A stretch of 64,000 bases of DNA from Huiozyma naganishii CBS 8797 (Eukaryota > Ascomycota > Saccharomycetes > Saccharomycetales > Saccharomycetaceae). The stretch's first letter is position 1, and each line of letters opens with the position of its first letter. Under the pieces are notes generated by a model that had not been told where the DNA came from, did not search any database, and saw only the letters and a list, made by a program, of their open reading frames with translations. Below are positions 51,421-63,539 of this stretch, piece after piece. A program made the position numbers and the translations under genes. The stretch spans positions 1 through 64,000 of the forward strand of contig NC_035923.1 of NCBI RefSeq assembly GCF_000348985.1. Reading direction: 5' to 3'.

Positions 51421-52034
51421 TGTTGAAAAGTAATACTAATCGGAGCAAATTATCAAACTATAAGGAATTACTGTGCCTGGTTATGATATCTTCAGCACAT
51501 CATGTAAATCACTGTTAAGAGATTTTATTGAAGGGTTTGTGTCTACTATCCGTTTCCCCTTACCTTCCATAATCCTGGGCCTTCGATGATCATCGTTTGT
51601 CCTGTCCGATATTATGTCATCAATATTAGAGCTCTTCGGTGCCGACGTACAAATTTACATCGACAGGAGATCTATTAGTGCTGGATATAGAAAATGAATA
51701 TGATAAGGGTGATAAGATATCATCATAGGCATAAACAGGACACACACTTGATAAAAGACACAAATGTTAACGAGACAAATAACGATGCCACAAGTGCGGA
51801 AGTATCCACCACAGTGAGAAAGTGAAAAGTCACACCATTGACTCTGAGCAAATTCTCACGTATATAAAGCCTAACTACATCGAATGAATTGATCCTTCTA
51901 TCTGTGACAATATAGAAGAGATCATCGAACCATTTACTTATATATTAAGTATATACCAGAAGTCAAACGTGAACTAAAACATCTCTTTACTCTACTACAA
52001 TGAATAGCCACGGCGAACAAGACCCTATTCAACA
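51421..52034 (+). mobile_element. Candidate relic of a Ty1/copia-type LTR
   Basis: A 614-bp segment starts TGTTGAA and ends TTCAACA, a perfect 7-bp terminal inverted repeat of the TG...CA type. Near 51858 is TATATAAAG. About 140 bp later, at 52000, comes an ATG, just before the right end of the segment, which is where the Ty1 gag start lies inside its LTR. The frame MNSHGEQDPIQQLECSKESQ continues past the LTR end for 39 codons, then stops near 52119. It lies about 500 bp from tRNA-Gly, a favourite Ty1 target region. Against it: no 5-bp target duplication is visible, no primer-binding site follows, and 614 bp is longer than Ty1 LTRs. Confidence 0.42.
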
Positions 52035-52564
52035 ATTAGAATGTAGCAAGGAGTCCCAGTTGCTCAACTACCCCACAGTTTTTCAAACACCATTTGTAGT
52101 TACTACATTTCATTTATGATTTATGTTCCGGATGGGTGTTCAATAATTAACAAAAAGAACAAATACTACAAATTAAATAAATAGGAAAATTCTTCTTATA
52201 CTATGACAAGATACTTCCAGTATTCGTCAAATTAGTAGTACATAATTGAAAGTAGCCAACGAATAATATGGATTGAATACTACATTATGGACCATCTCAA
52301 ATACGGGGATAATACAGTATTTGAAACTTATATATGATATTCTGAAAAACCAGAATGAGCCGTGACATTATTATTATCAAAGATACACAACAAGCCTTTC
52401 ATTTTAAAAGACTGAACAGATAGCATATAAGGGATAATGAAATTCAGTGGCTGAAACACGGAAGAGCTTATTTATAATGATCATCTATATAAGGCAAACT
52501 AACACGCTTTCTAAAAATGCTAAAAAAATTAGCCATATCGATATTGACATATATACATATATAA
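52035..52564. other. Region between the LTR candidate and OSM1
   Basis: 530 bp, AT-rich. The end of the short gag-like frame reaches about 52119. The rest shows nothing I can name. Confidence 0.45.
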
Positions 52565-54462
<1,898 letters not shown>

Positions 54463-56475
54463 TCACACCGATTTCATGTCGTTGACGAGTTTGTAAAGTT
54501 CAAAAAGAGCGGCTGGTGTCACGCCCTCGATCCGTCTTGCCTGCCCCATTGTGGTCGGTTGCACTCTGTTCAAGAGAAGCTTGCACTCAGAGGATAGGCT
54601 GGGCACGTTTGTGTAATCGTAACTAGATGGTAGCAAGATACCCTCATCTGCCTGAAACGCCCTGATAAACTGGTTTTGTTTCATCACGTAAGGGTCGTAT
54701 TTCCCCTGCACGTCTATCTTTAGTAGCAGGTGTTTCGATATCGCGTGTACGTCGATGGCCAGATCTGGGAAGGCGCTGCACAACTTGGCCAAGTTTACCC
54801 CAGCAAATTTGAAAATGTCCCACGCGGACCTGTTACGCGAGGACGGTGCTACCGAAATGCCCAACTTGTTGCTCCACGTTTCTGCGTTACACGTAAATAC
54901 CTTCAACTTGTTTACAATTGCATCGTAAGTTTCCCTGTTGAATTTGCAATGGTCCATACGTTCTTGACTTATGACACCGAGGTTGTATCCCTTCTCGGTG
55001 AGTCTAAAATCGGCATTATCTGCGCGCACGCTAATTCTAAACTCAGACCTCGAAGTGAACATTCGATACGGTTCACTGATGCCCTTCGTTATCAAATCGT
55101 CAATTAGCACCCCAATATACGCATCGGAACGGGACAATTCCAATTGAGGCTTATTGACAAAGGCGAGCCCCGCATTGATCCCAGCGACAATACCTTGCGC
55201 GCATGCTTCTTCGTACCCAGTGGTTCCATTGATTTGCCCAGCCAAGAATAGTCCCGAGACCGGTTTTGTCTCCAGGTTCCGTTTCAGTTGGCGTGGATCG
55301 ACATAATCGTACTCTACACCGTAAGCTGGTTGAACGATATTTGCGTGTTCCAGCCCTGGAACCATCCTAATCATTTTCAGTTGAACATCCTCGGGCATCG
55401 AATTCGAAATACCGTTTGGGTATATTATATTGCTTTCGAGACCCTCCGGTTCGAGCCATATTTTGTGCGAGTCCTTGTCCGCAAACCTGATGATCTTCGC
55501 CTCAATCGATGGACAATATCGAGGACCCTTGACTGTCTCTTTGATGTGGACACTTTGCGACAAGTTCTTCGATAAGTATTCGTGCAACTCCTTTGTGGTC
55601 CTTGTTCCGTAACACAGCACCTGGTCCCTTATAGCGACTGTATCGTTCATGTAGCTCATCGGGTACGGGTCCTCATCGCCTCTCTGCAGTTCCAATCCGT
55701 CAAAATTGATTGTGCGACCGTCAAGTCTCGCTGGTGTTCCCGTCTTCAACCGGCCCAAAGTAAACCCCAATTTATTCAAAGTGTTGCTGATGCCGAACGT
55801 CGGATCCTCGTTTATCCTCCCTGCGGGGAAAGACTTCAATCCGATATGGATTTCAGCGGATAAGAAAGTCCCCGTCGTAATAACAATCTTACTGGCCTTC
55901 AAAACGGTACCGTCGTCCAGCACGGCACCACGGACTATCCACGATGCAGAGCCACCGTCACCGCCCTGCACAGTAACGGGTTCCACGATCAAATCCTCCA
56001 CTTTCCCCTCGTGGATCGTCAAGTTGTCACACTTGGCTAGTTCTTGCTGCATCGCACTCAAGTAAAGTTCCCTNNNNNNNNNNNNNNNNNNCCACACGGC
56101 AGCACCTTTACTCCGGTTCAGCATCTTGAACTGAATCCCGGCCCTGTCGGTAGCCTTCGCGGCAACACCATCCAAAGCATCAACTTCTCGCAGCAGAGTG
56201 CCCTTGCCCACCCCACCCATACTCGGGTTGCAAGAACATGTCCCTATCTTGTCCACTTGCGGAGTCACCAGCGTGGCTTGGGCGCCACCAACCCGCGTCA
56301 CGGCAGCAGCAGCCTCACAACCAGCATGCCCACCACCGACGACCAGTACCTGGTCCCGCAACCCACTCAGCTGGCCCTGCAGTTCAGCATTCAACCAGAT
56401 GAGTCTCCTACCGCCCGCGAAGAATAGACCACTGCGCCGCGGGAGACCTCCAATCCGCACGGGAACTCGCCACAT
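54463..56475 (-). CDS. MTO1: Mto1, mitochondrial tRNA uridine-34 modification enzyme (GidA/MnmG family)
   Basis: With Mss1 it makes the carboxymethylaminomethyl group on U34 of mitochondrial tRNAs. 670 residues as assembled. A basic N-terminus ([10 protein letters not shown]) suits mitochondrial import. FAD-binding GGGHAG lies at 47-52 and [13 protein letters not shown] at 80-92. Later come [36 protein letters not shown]-type [33 protein letters not shown] and the end [14 protein letters not shown]. Eighteen undetermined bases (56074-56091) hide residues 129-134, inside a strongly conserved segment. It is divergent from ADE5,7, the same pair as on S. cerevisiae chromosome VII. Confidence 0.94.
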   Translation of the reverse strand: MWRVPVRIGGLPRRSGLFFAGGRRLIWLNAELQGQLSGLRDQVLVVGGGHAGCEAAAAVTRVGGAQATLVTPQVDKIGTCSCNPSMGGVGKGTLLREVDALDGVAAKATDRAGIQFKMLNRSKGAAVWXXXXXXRELYLSAMQQELAKCDNLTIHEGKVEDLIVEPVTVQGGDGGSASWIVRGAVLDDGTVLKASKIVITTGTFLSAEIHIGLKSFPAGRINEDPTFGISNTLNKLGFTLGRLKTGTPARLDGRTINFDGLELQRGDEDPYPMSYMNDTVAIRDQVLCYGTRTTKELHEYLSKNLSQSVHIKETVKGPRYCPSIEAKIIRFADKDSHKIWLEPEGLESNIIYPNGISNSMPEDVQLKMIRMVPGLEHANIVQPAYGVEYDYVDPRQLKRNLETKPVSGLFLAGQINGTTGYEEACAQGIVAGINAGLAFVNKPQLELSRSDAYIGVLIDDLITKGISEPYRMFTSRSEFRISVRADNADFRLTEKGYNLGVISQERMDHCKFNRETYDAIVNKLKVFTCNAETWSNKLGISVAPSSRNRSAWDIFKFAGVNLAKLCSAFPDLAIDVHAISKHLLLKIDVQGKYDPYVMKQNQFIRAFQADEGILLPSSYDYTNVPSLSSECKLLLNRVQPTTMGQARRIEGVTPAALFELYKLVNDMKSV
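56074..56091. other. Assembly gap of 18 N inside MTO1
   Basis: Eighteen undetermined bases keep the frame open but lie in a conserved part of the GidA family. By comparison with E. coli MnmG the spacing between the flanking residues should be seven codons, not six, so the gap length is probably nominal. Confidence 0.9.
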
Positions 56476-56953
56476 ACGCGATACCCACTGTGTCAGTCAA
56501 CCAAGGTCACCGGTAGTCGTCCCTTCGAGGGCTACAGACCACTTGTGTTTGGGATCAGAGTGAAGTGCAGGTCGCTGACTCCTTCGACGCCTCTGACTCT
56601 GAAATGCTTTGAAGTAATAAATATTATACATTCAAAATGACGATTCGACCTGCGATGCCCGCGCTGTTACTGTTACTCGTTCTGTTCTGACTGGTCCAGT
56701 TGAAGTCAGCGAACGTGTAATTGAAGTAATTACACGGAGCAGGAAGTAACTGGGTCTGCAAATTTTGGTCTGATCGTTTTCTGTCAGCTTATTTAAAGCA
56801 GTTATTGGAATTTAGGCTACTGGCTTGACAAAGTTCGAGTGTTTCGATTCAATTGTTGCTTCAGTTCAGTGGATTTCCAGTCCCTGTAAGTTCCATCTAT
56901 CACTCCTGCCCTCCGCTTAGAACGAGGTTAAGAGTTCTTCATTTCTGGGAAAC
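56476..56953. other. Divergent MTO1-ADE5,7 promoter region
   Basis: 478 bp between divergent starts. It contains two TGACTC motifs (56576-56599) and a TATA-like TATTTAAAG near 56788. No other gene. Confidence 0.55.
56576..56599. promoter_or_regulatory. Paired TGACTC motifs (Bas1/Gcn4 sites) before ADE5,7
   Basis: TGACTC occurs at 56576-56581 and 56594-56599. Yeast purine genes typically carry two TGACTC motifs bound by Bas1 with Pho2, and Gcn4 reads the same core. They are 355-378 bp upstream of ADE5,7. Confidence 0.6.
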
Positions 56954-59341
56954 ATGTCTTTAAACGTTTTGGTTCTTGGGAACGGTGGTAGGGAGCACAC
57001 GCTGGTTTGGAAACTGTCGCAGTCCGCCACGGTAAACAAGGTTTATGTCGCGCCAGGTAACGGTGGTACCGCCACAATGGGTTCTGCGAAAGTAGAGAAC
57101 GTCGCCAATTTGACCCCGGACCCCTCTAATTTTGACGCGCTGCAAAAGTTCGCCGTTGAGAATCAGATCGGTTTGGTCGTCCCTGGGCCTGAACAACCGC
57201 TCGTCGATGGTATTACCTCCGTGTTCACGAAAGTAGGTATCCCAGTGTTTGGGCCATCTGCCAAGGCAGCGCAATTGGAAGGGTCCAAGATATTCTCGAA
57301 GAACTTTATGCAGAGACACAGCATCCCCACTGCCAGGTACTTCTCATCTGATAGCTACCAGGACGCGTTGAAGCACATAGACAGTGTCGACTACAGCGTG
57401 GTCATTAAAGCGGACGGTGTGGCTGCGGGGAAAGGTGTGCTGATCCCAACCTCGAAGGAGGAGGCGCACGATGCGTTGAAGACGATCATGGTCGAGAAGC
57501 AATTCGGCGACGCTGGAGATTCAGTGGTCATCGAAGAATTCTTGGAAGGTGAGGAGATCTCGATCTTGACGATCTCGGATGGGTACTCCCACTTCAACCT
57601 ACCCGCCGCACAGGATCACAAGAGAGTAGGCGAAAATGACACCGGGTTGAACACGGGCGGGATGGGTGCGTACGCACCCGCCCCTGTCGCAACCAATGCG
57701 TTGATGACCAAAATAGACCACGAGATCATCAAGCCCTCCATCGATGGTTTGAGGAGAGACCGTTTGCCCTTTGTCGGTGTCTTGTTCACGGGGCTGATTA
57801 TCACCAAGGATGGGCCAAAGGTCCTCGAGTACAACGTCAGGTTTGGTGACCCAGAGACACAAACAGTGCTCCCATTACTAACCGATGACACAGACTTGGC
57901 GCAGGTGTTCCTAGCTGCCGCCGAACATAGACTGGACTCCGTAGAGATTAAAGTGAAGGACAACTACTTTGCTACCACTGTGGTGCTGGCGGCTGGCGGG
58001 TATCCAGAGGCTTACCACAAGGGCGATGAGGTTACAATTTCGAAGGGACAGTTGCCCGAAAACACATTTGTGTTCCACGCAGGTACTGCCGTGAACGGCG
58101 ACCAGAAACTGGTTTCGAATGGCGGGAGAGTCATTGCCGCCTCCGCAGTAGCGCCAACCTTAAGAGAAGCTGTTGACCGTGCCTACGAGGCTGTTGATTG
58201 TATACAGTTCAACAACAGACACTTCAGAAGAGACATCGCACACCGCGCCTTCAAAGAACTGGAAAGCAGGGCCAAAGTCGCTATCACATACGCCGATTCC
58301 GGTGTCTCCGTGGACGCCGGTAACCTTCTTGTCCAGAAGATCAAAGACAACGTCAAGTCAACTAAACGTCCAGGGGCCGACTCCGATATCGGTGGGTTCG
58401 GTGGTGTTTTCGATTTGAAGGCCGCTGGTTATGATACAGATGATACTCTGTTAGTTGCTGCTACGGATGGTGTTGGTACTAAGTTAATTATCGCCCAGGA
58501 GACGAATATTCACGATACCGTCGGTATTGATTTGGTCGCCATGAACGTGAACGATCTGGTTGTCCAGGGTGCGGAACCATTACTGTTCTTGGATTACTTT
58601 GCCACTGGTGCACTAGACATAAAGATTGCATCTGATTTTGTCTCTGGTGTTGTGGACGGTTGTAAACAAAGTGGTTGCGCTCTCGTTGGGGGTGAGACCT
58701 CAGAAATGCCAGGTATGTACCCACCAGGTCATTACGACACCAACGGTACTGCTGTTGGTGCCGTGAAGAAGAGCGATATCCTACCGAAGATCAACGAGAT
58801 GACTGCAGGTAACGTACTTTTGGGGCTGGCCTCTGATGGTGTTCACTCGAATGGGTTTTCCCTGGTTAGAAAAGTCATCAAACACGCAGGCTTATCGTGG
58901 GATGAACCTTGTCCATGGGACTCGACAAAGACACTAGGAGAAGGAATTCTTGTTCCTACAAGAATATACGTTAAACAACTACTTCCATCCATCAACGAGA
59001 AACTGCTTCTTGGTTTGGCACACATAACCGGTGGTGGGCTTGTCGAAAATATCCCTCGTGCAATTCCATCTAATTTGCAGGCTCAAGTCGATATGAACAG
59101 TTGGGAAGTCCCCGAGGTCATGAAGTGGTTTGGCAAAGCTGGTAACATCCCAGTAGATGACATCCTGAGGACACTAAACATGGGTATCGGTATGGTTCTG
59201 ATCGTCAAGAAGGAAAATGTCTCCAGGGTGAAGGAGCTATTGAAAGAGGCCAACGAAACCGTGTACGAGATTGGTTCCTTGGTTGAGAAACCAGAAGGTG
59301 CTCCTGGCTGCATTGTACAGAACGCTACGAACCTGTATTAG
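56954..59341 (+). CDS. ADE5,7: Ade5,7, bifunctional GAR synthetase / AIR synthetase
   Basis: Catalyses steps 2 and 5 of purine synthesis. 795 residues (S. cerevisiae 802). The N-terminal half (about 1-430) is GAR synthetase: VLGNGGREHTLVWKL near 6-20, KADGVAAGKGV near 151-161, LNTGGMGAYAPAP and the ATP-grasp YNVRFGDPE. The C-terminal half (about 440-795) is AIR synthetase: YADSGVSVDAGN, the ATDGVGTKL motif, GIDLVAMNVNDLVVQGAEPL, GGETSEMPGMY and HITGGGLVENIPR. The upstream TGACTC pair suggests adenine and amino-acid control. In tandem with SEC15. Confidence 0.98.
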   Translation: MSLNVLVLGNGGREHTLVWKLSQSATVNKVYVAPGNGGTATMGSAKVENVANLTPDPSNFDALQKFAVENQIGLVVPGPEQPLVDGITSVFTKVGIPVFGPSAKAAQLEGSKIFSKNFMQRHSIPTARYFSSDSYQDALKHIDSVDYSVVIKADGVAAGKGVLIPTSKEEAHDALKTIMVEKQFGDAGDSVVIEEFLEGEEISILTISDGYSHFNLPAAQDHKRVGENDTGLNTGGMGAYAPAPVATNALMTKIDHEIIKPSIDGLRRDRLPFVGVLFTGLIITKDGPKVLEYNVRFGDPETQTVLPLLTDDTDLAQVFLAAAEHRLDSVEIKVKDNYFATTVVLAAGGYPEAYHKGDEVTISKGQLPENTFVFHAGTAVNGDQKLVSNGGRVIAASAVAPTLREAVDRAYEAVDCIQFNNRHFRRDIAHRAFKELESRAKVAITYADSGVSVDAGNLLVQKIKDNVKSTKRPGADSDIGGFGGVFDLKAAGYDTDDTLLVAATDGVGTKLIIAQETNIHDTVGIDLVAMNVNDLVVQGAEPLLFLDYFATGALDIKIASDFVSGVVDGCKQSGCALVGGETSEMPGMYPPGHYDTNGTAVGAVKKSDILPKINEMTAGNVLLGLASDGVHSNGFSLVRKVIKHAGLSWDEPCPWDSTKTLGEGILVPTRIYVKQLLPSINEKLLLGLAHITGGGLVENIPRAIPSNLQAQVDMNSWEVPEVMKWFGKAGNIPVDDILRTLNMGIGMVLIVKKENVSRVKELLKEANETVYEIGSLVEKPEGAPGCIVQNATNLY

Positions 59342-59711
59342 GTGCTCCGCAGTTTTATATATGTATAATAAACAACAACAATAACAACTAATTTAAATGT
59401 CTATCATGCGCTTCTCAACTGGTCTCACCAGCTCCCTACCGCATTTACTTGGGGTGAAAGTCTGATACTTGTTTTACAATGTGGTTGCAAGGGCTTTAGT
59501 CCATTGCCGAACTGTCTCACGCATTATCATCACTTTCAACGAACGTTCTCAATTTCTTACATTGAAACTACTAAAACTGAAGTATCTGCCAACTGAACCC
59601 AGAGTAAATGAAGGGCACTACAGATTGCTAAGTCCAGGCGGCACCTCTAGAGAGTTATATTATTACAGCTAGGCTTTAAGTCAGGTGAACTTTGAGCATT
59701 TTCAATTCACA
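59342..59711. other. Intergenic region, ADE5,7 to SEC15
   Basis: 370 bp. A 67-codon frame (59469-59672) resembles nothing known. No RNA gene seen. Confidence 0.5.
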
Positions 59712-62432
59712 ATGGAACAGGACCTGCTGCTTACACAGGAATTTCAGAAGATTTTGCTAAACTCTGCCAGTGTTACTACGCCTTTGGATGCCGACAGGAA
59801 GGGATTGAGAAAGAACTCTATTGTTGCGGTAAATAGCTCAGACACAAAGTCTTTGAACAATTATGAAGACGCGTTCGACTTGGACCCACAAGCCTTTGAT
59901 AAGTGGATCCCCTTTTTAAGAACCTCACTGGAAAAGAATCAAATCGACACTGTGGTGGAAGAACTAGAAGCATCAATCGATGATAACTTTCAAGACCTTG
60001 AATTCCAGCTACTACAGGATGCACAGATTAACGATAAACTGGCCTCTTCTATAGGAAAGGTGTCTGGAATACAATCCACAATCGAGGGCGATCTCTTGAG
60101 GGAGGTCGAATCGTTCCAATCTTTATTGACGCAGTCTACAAATGAACTTATCAGCAAAAAACAGATTTGTGTCAATAACAACAAAACCAGTTTGAAGATT
60201 ACGGAGGCTACTATTCTTATTAACAAAGTTGTCCAATTGTTGGAGATCTCAAGCAAATGCCAGCAGCTAATCAAAGAGCGAAAATTCTTTAAAGCGTTAC
60301 AAAATCTGGACTATCTTGAACAACTGTACTTACAAGAGTTCAAGGACTACAATTTCCAGTTTTTGAAGGAGATCTATGAATCGGTTCCTCTTTTGAAATC
60401 TGTCACGAAAGATGAATGTCTGAACTTGGTGAAGAACTCGTTTAACTCAAACCTTGGGAAGAACCTGTCTAGCGTTGGTGGAAAAGTATTTTCGGCGTAT
60501 CAAGATAAGTTATTACCAAGCTGGTCCGATAAGAAAAATACTATGAAACTCTACCATAACTTTAAATTCAACTCTCCCGTAGAGATTTCCACAAGAGACC
60601 AGTCCGTTCTGAAAAGCATCGTTCTCGATAGCTTCTTCAATCTGGATGAGTTTTATGATTCCATTATGATATTCCAGAAGTTGAATGAGTTCAATAACCT
60701 TCTTCCAGAATTCACCAAAGAGTACGAATTCAGAAGAACGAAACTAATACACCCGCTTCTCTGGAAGAAAACCTCAATTTCAAATATTAATTCAGTTCCA
60801 GGTGACATTTCAATGGACCCGTTCACTAAGCAAATGAACCTGGAATTTCTGAAAGAGTATTTTTTAAAGATACTCGGATTTCTTCTTTACGACATCAATT
60901 TAAATAGATCCACGGATTTCATTCTCGTGAATAATAACTACAATGCGACCAACGAATTTTGGGATGGGTTGATGAACCGTTTACAACCTTACTTACGATA
61001 TTTTTTGAAGCACAATTTAACCACAGAGGAAGACTTGATCCAGTTTAAAGATTTTGTTTCCATTCTTTGCTGCATTCTTGAAAATTACAAGCTGAGTATC
61101 AATCCGTTATACGAAATTGCCATGGAAACCCTTGAGAAATACTGTCAGATGAACATAAGAGCTTTTGACGAAGAGTTTACATCTTTGTTCAATGGCGATG
61201 ACTTCATGCCCTTAGTTGTGAGTGATCCTGTACTGTATGACAAAGTTATCAAAATATGCTGGTTGACCGAAGATAAGGAATTGAGAGATGCCGGGAATAA
61301 AAGCAGAGAAAGTGGTGTTCCGTTTTCTGTGGTTTTGCCATTTTCGCCGCTATACCCAATGACATGCACACTGACGAAGAAAATATACTCAAAGTTGACC
61401 ACCTTTGTAGCCGATTTCTACCGCCATGAGTTGGCTATCGTGAACAGAATATTGGTTGGTACAATCGAGACTATATTTAACAATATTGTCAATAAGAAGA
61501 TTAGAGAAAAACTTGACAGCAAATCAAGAGAAGAGATCTCCCAGATTTTGATCAATTTGGATTATTTTATCATAGCGGCTAAAGAATTTGGAATGCACAT
61601 GACGAAGGAAAATATTCTACAGAACCCTGACGTCGAGATAAAGCTGACCTCAATAAAGGAATTTACGGACAGCAGGAAAATGGCAGAATCCAAATTGATT
61701 GAACTGATCGACTCAAAGATTTCAGATATTTTAGAGACCGTGAATTTCGACTGGACTGCCAATGAAATACGACACGAACCGGACATATCCATTATCGATC
61801 TAGGTCAATTCTTGCAGATGATGTTTGCCTCTACGCTAGTAAACCTGCCTTACAGTGTCCAAACACTGCTAGTATTCAGAGAATTTGACTCCTTGACTAG
61901 GAAAGTCCTTGATATTCTCCTGCACGAGACACCTTCGCGTATAACTCAGGAAGGTGCCCACAATTTTGGTGTCGACGTCAAGTACCTGCAGGATATTATT
62001 CCCAGCCTGTTCCCCTCCTTAGATTTCAACGGGGAAAACACTGGCCTTTCTGCAAGTGTTGGGAACACACCAGTGACGCCATCCACTCCGACATTCAGCG
62101 GGTCTGTGGACGACGGTGCCAGCACAGTCCGTGAAAACAAGATCAGATCTCTAGAGGAGACGTTTACAGAACTGAACCAGTGTATTGCACTCCTAACGAC
62201 GGATAACTGGGACGAATACTTGGACTCAGATGTAAGAATGAAGAAATACTCGCGCATCAAGCGCGATGAGGCGCTTCTGCTGATCGAGAAAGTAAGGACA
62301 CACAACTACAGCGCGGCCTCAGCCAATGGCGACGTCGCCCCTCAAAATGACAGCAGGAGCGGTACAGAGTCGGGAGCCGACACGGGACTGGAGTCAAGTA
62401 CCAACCGACTGGCCAATTCTTCACTCCGCTGA
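59712..62432 (+). CDS. SEC15: Sec15, exocyst subunit
   Basis: Exocyst subunit bound by the Rab Sec4 on secretory vesicles, tethering them to the plasma membrane. ATG 59712 (MEQDLLLTQEFQKILL) gives 906 residues, against 910 in S. cerevisiae. Matching segments run along the whole length: DAFDLDPQAFDKWIPFLR near 55-72, KISEATILI-type KITEATILINKVVQLLEISSKCQ, FKALQNLDYLEQLYLQEFKDYNFQFL, SLSFLYPMTCTLTKK-type PFSPLYPMTCTLTKKIYSK and LIELIDSKISDILETVNFDW. They end with NLPYSVQTLLVFREFDSLTR and a disordered Ser/Thr-rich tail. Helical-rod architecture as expected for an exocyst subunit. In tandem between ADE5,7 and TAN1, as on S. cerevisiae chromosome VII. Confidence 0.96.
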   Translation: MEQDLLLTQEFQKILLNSASVTTPLDADRKGLRKNSIVAVNSSDTKSLNNYEDAFDLDPQAFDKWIPFLRTSLEKNQIDTVVEELEASIDDNFQDLEFQLLQDAQINDKLASSIGKVSGIQSTIEGDLLREVESFQSLLTQSTNELISKKQICVNNNKTSLKITEATILINKVVQLLEISSKCQQLIKERKFFKALQNLDYLEQLYLQEFKDYNFQFLKEIYESVPLLKSVTKDECLNLVKNSFNSNLGKNLSSVGGKVFSAYQDKLLPSWSDKKNTMKLYHNFKFNSPVEISTRDQSVLKSIVLDSFFNLDEFYDSIMIFQKLNEFNNLLPEFTKEYEFRRTKLIHPLLWKKTSISNINSVPGDISMDPFTKQMNLEFLKEYFLKILGFLLYDINLNRSTDFILVNNNYNATNEFWDGLMNRLQPYLRYFLKHNLTTEEDLIQFKDFVSILCCILENYKLSINPLYEIAMETLEKYCQMNIRAFDEEFTSLFNGDDFMPLVVSDPVLYDKVIKICWLTEDKELRDAGNKSRESGVPFSVVLPFSPLYPMTCTLTKKIYSKLTTFVADFYRHELAIVNRILVGTIETIFNNIVNKKIREKLDSKSREEISQILINLDYFIIAAKEFGMHMTKENILQNPDVEIKLTSIKEFTDSRKMAESKLIELIDSKISDILETVNFDWTANEIRHEPDISIIDLGQFLQMMFASTLVNLPYSVQTLLVFREFDSLTRKVLDILLHETPSRITQEGAHNFGVDVKYLQDIIPSLFPSLDFNGENTGLSASVGNTPVTPSTPTFSGSVDDGASTVRENKIRSLEETFTELNQCIALLTTDNWDEYLDSDVRMKKYSRIKRDEALLLIEKVRTHNYSAASANGDVAPQNDSRSGTESGADTGLESSTNRLANSSLR

Positions 62433-62481
62433 TCGTGTGTCGCTTTGTAATCTGTCTAGTAATGTTTCTAATTTTTTTTTT

Positions 62482-62511
62482 CTGTGACGCTTTTTTCTGT
62501 GACGCTTTTTT
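62482..62511 (+). repeat. Two tandem 15-bp units before TAN1
   Basis: CTGTGACGCTTTTTT occurs twice in a row, 90-119 bp upstream of the TAN1 ATG, and carries a GTGACG half-site. It may be a slippage product or a doubled promoter element. Confidence 0.7.
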
Positions 62512-62600
62512 CTCTGTTTGAATTGATCTCGAAGACGTCTCTTCGTCTGAAGAGTTACTCTGCGAGTTGTAAGGTGCTGTTTGTTGCTATAAGAAGACAA

Positions 62601-63473
62601 ATGAGCAAACGTACCAATCAGGGCGGTCATGCCTCTGGCGCTCAAGCAAGGAAAAAATTCAAAGTGTCTAGCGGATTCTTGGATCCCGGGACAGCTGGGA
62701 TTTATGCCACCTGCATAAGAAGGAAAGAGAAGCAGGCTACCCAGGAGCTGAAGTTGTTGCTGGAAGAGAAACTACAGGAGTATTATGGCGATGAATTGAA
62801 TGCGACTAACGATGACCCGAAGGAACACACGGAGGGCGAAACAGTGGACGAAGAGGAGGAGCTCTCCGTGGAGGATCAATTGAAGAAAGAACTGGAGGAG
62901 ATGAAAAAACAGGACAAACCTGCTACAAAGGAGGAGAAGAAGAAAACCATTCTACAGTTCATTGACCTGAGTTGCGAGTGTGTCGTTTTTTGTAAGATAA
63001 GGAAACCGGTCGAGCCGGAAAAATTTGTCGAAAGGATCATCGGAGAATTGGCCGACCCGGAGAACAAGGTCAAACGGACAAGATACGTTCAAAAGTTGAC
63101 CCCAATCACATACTCTTGCAGTGCATCAAGGGACCAGTTGACCAAACTGATCGGCCAAGTGATTGCCCCGCACTTTCACGATCCAAAGGGTAAGAAGGAC
63201 TATAAATTTGCGGTCGAAGTTTCGAGAAGAAATTTTAATACGATACCGCGAATGGACATAATTGACGGAATAGTGTCTCAAGTGACTAAGCAGGGTGCTT
63301 ACGGGCACAAAGTCGATCTCAAGAACTACGATAAATTGATTCTCGTGGAGTGTTTCAAGAATAACATTGGAATGTCCGTTGTGAACGGGTCTTACACCTC
63401 AAAGTACAGGAAGTATAATATCCAAAAGATATTTGAGGATAAGTTCCCAAACGAGGACAAGAAAGATCCTTAA
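62601..63473 (+). CDS. TAN1: Tan1, adaptor for tRNA N4-acetylcytidine formation
   Basis: THUMP-domain protein that presents tRNA-Ser and tRNA-Leu to the acetyltransferase Kre33 for acetylation of C12. ATG 62601 (MSKRTNQGGHASG) gives 290 residues, against 289 in S. cerevisiae. The frame is open upstream to 62484, but that stretch overlaps the promoter repeat and has no counterpart. Conserved pieces: SSGFLDPGTAGIYATCIRRKE near 28-48, an acidic Lys/Glu linker, the THUMP core FVERIIGELADPENKVKRTR, VQKLTPITYSC and VDLKNYDKLILVECFKNNIG. Convergent with EMC4, 66 bp apart. Confidence 0.95.
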   Translation: MSKRTNQGGHASGAQARKKFKVSSGFLDPGTAGIYATCIRRKEKQATQELKLLLEEKLQEYYGDELNATNDDPKEHTEGETVDEEEELSVEDQLKKELEEMKKQDKPATKEEKKKTILQFIDLSCECVVFCKIRKPVEPEKFVERIIGELADPENKVKRTRYVQKLTPITYSCSASRDQLTKLIGQVIAPHFHDPKGKKDYKFAVEVSRRNFNTIPRMDIIDGIVSQVTKQGAYGHKVDLKNYDKLILVECFKNNIGMSVVNGSYTSKYRKYNIQKIFEDKFPNEDKKDP

Positions 63474-63539
63474 TGATATATGAATCTGCAACACTATATA
63501 TATAACATATACAGGATGCCTCCCCTCTCTCTCTCTTTA

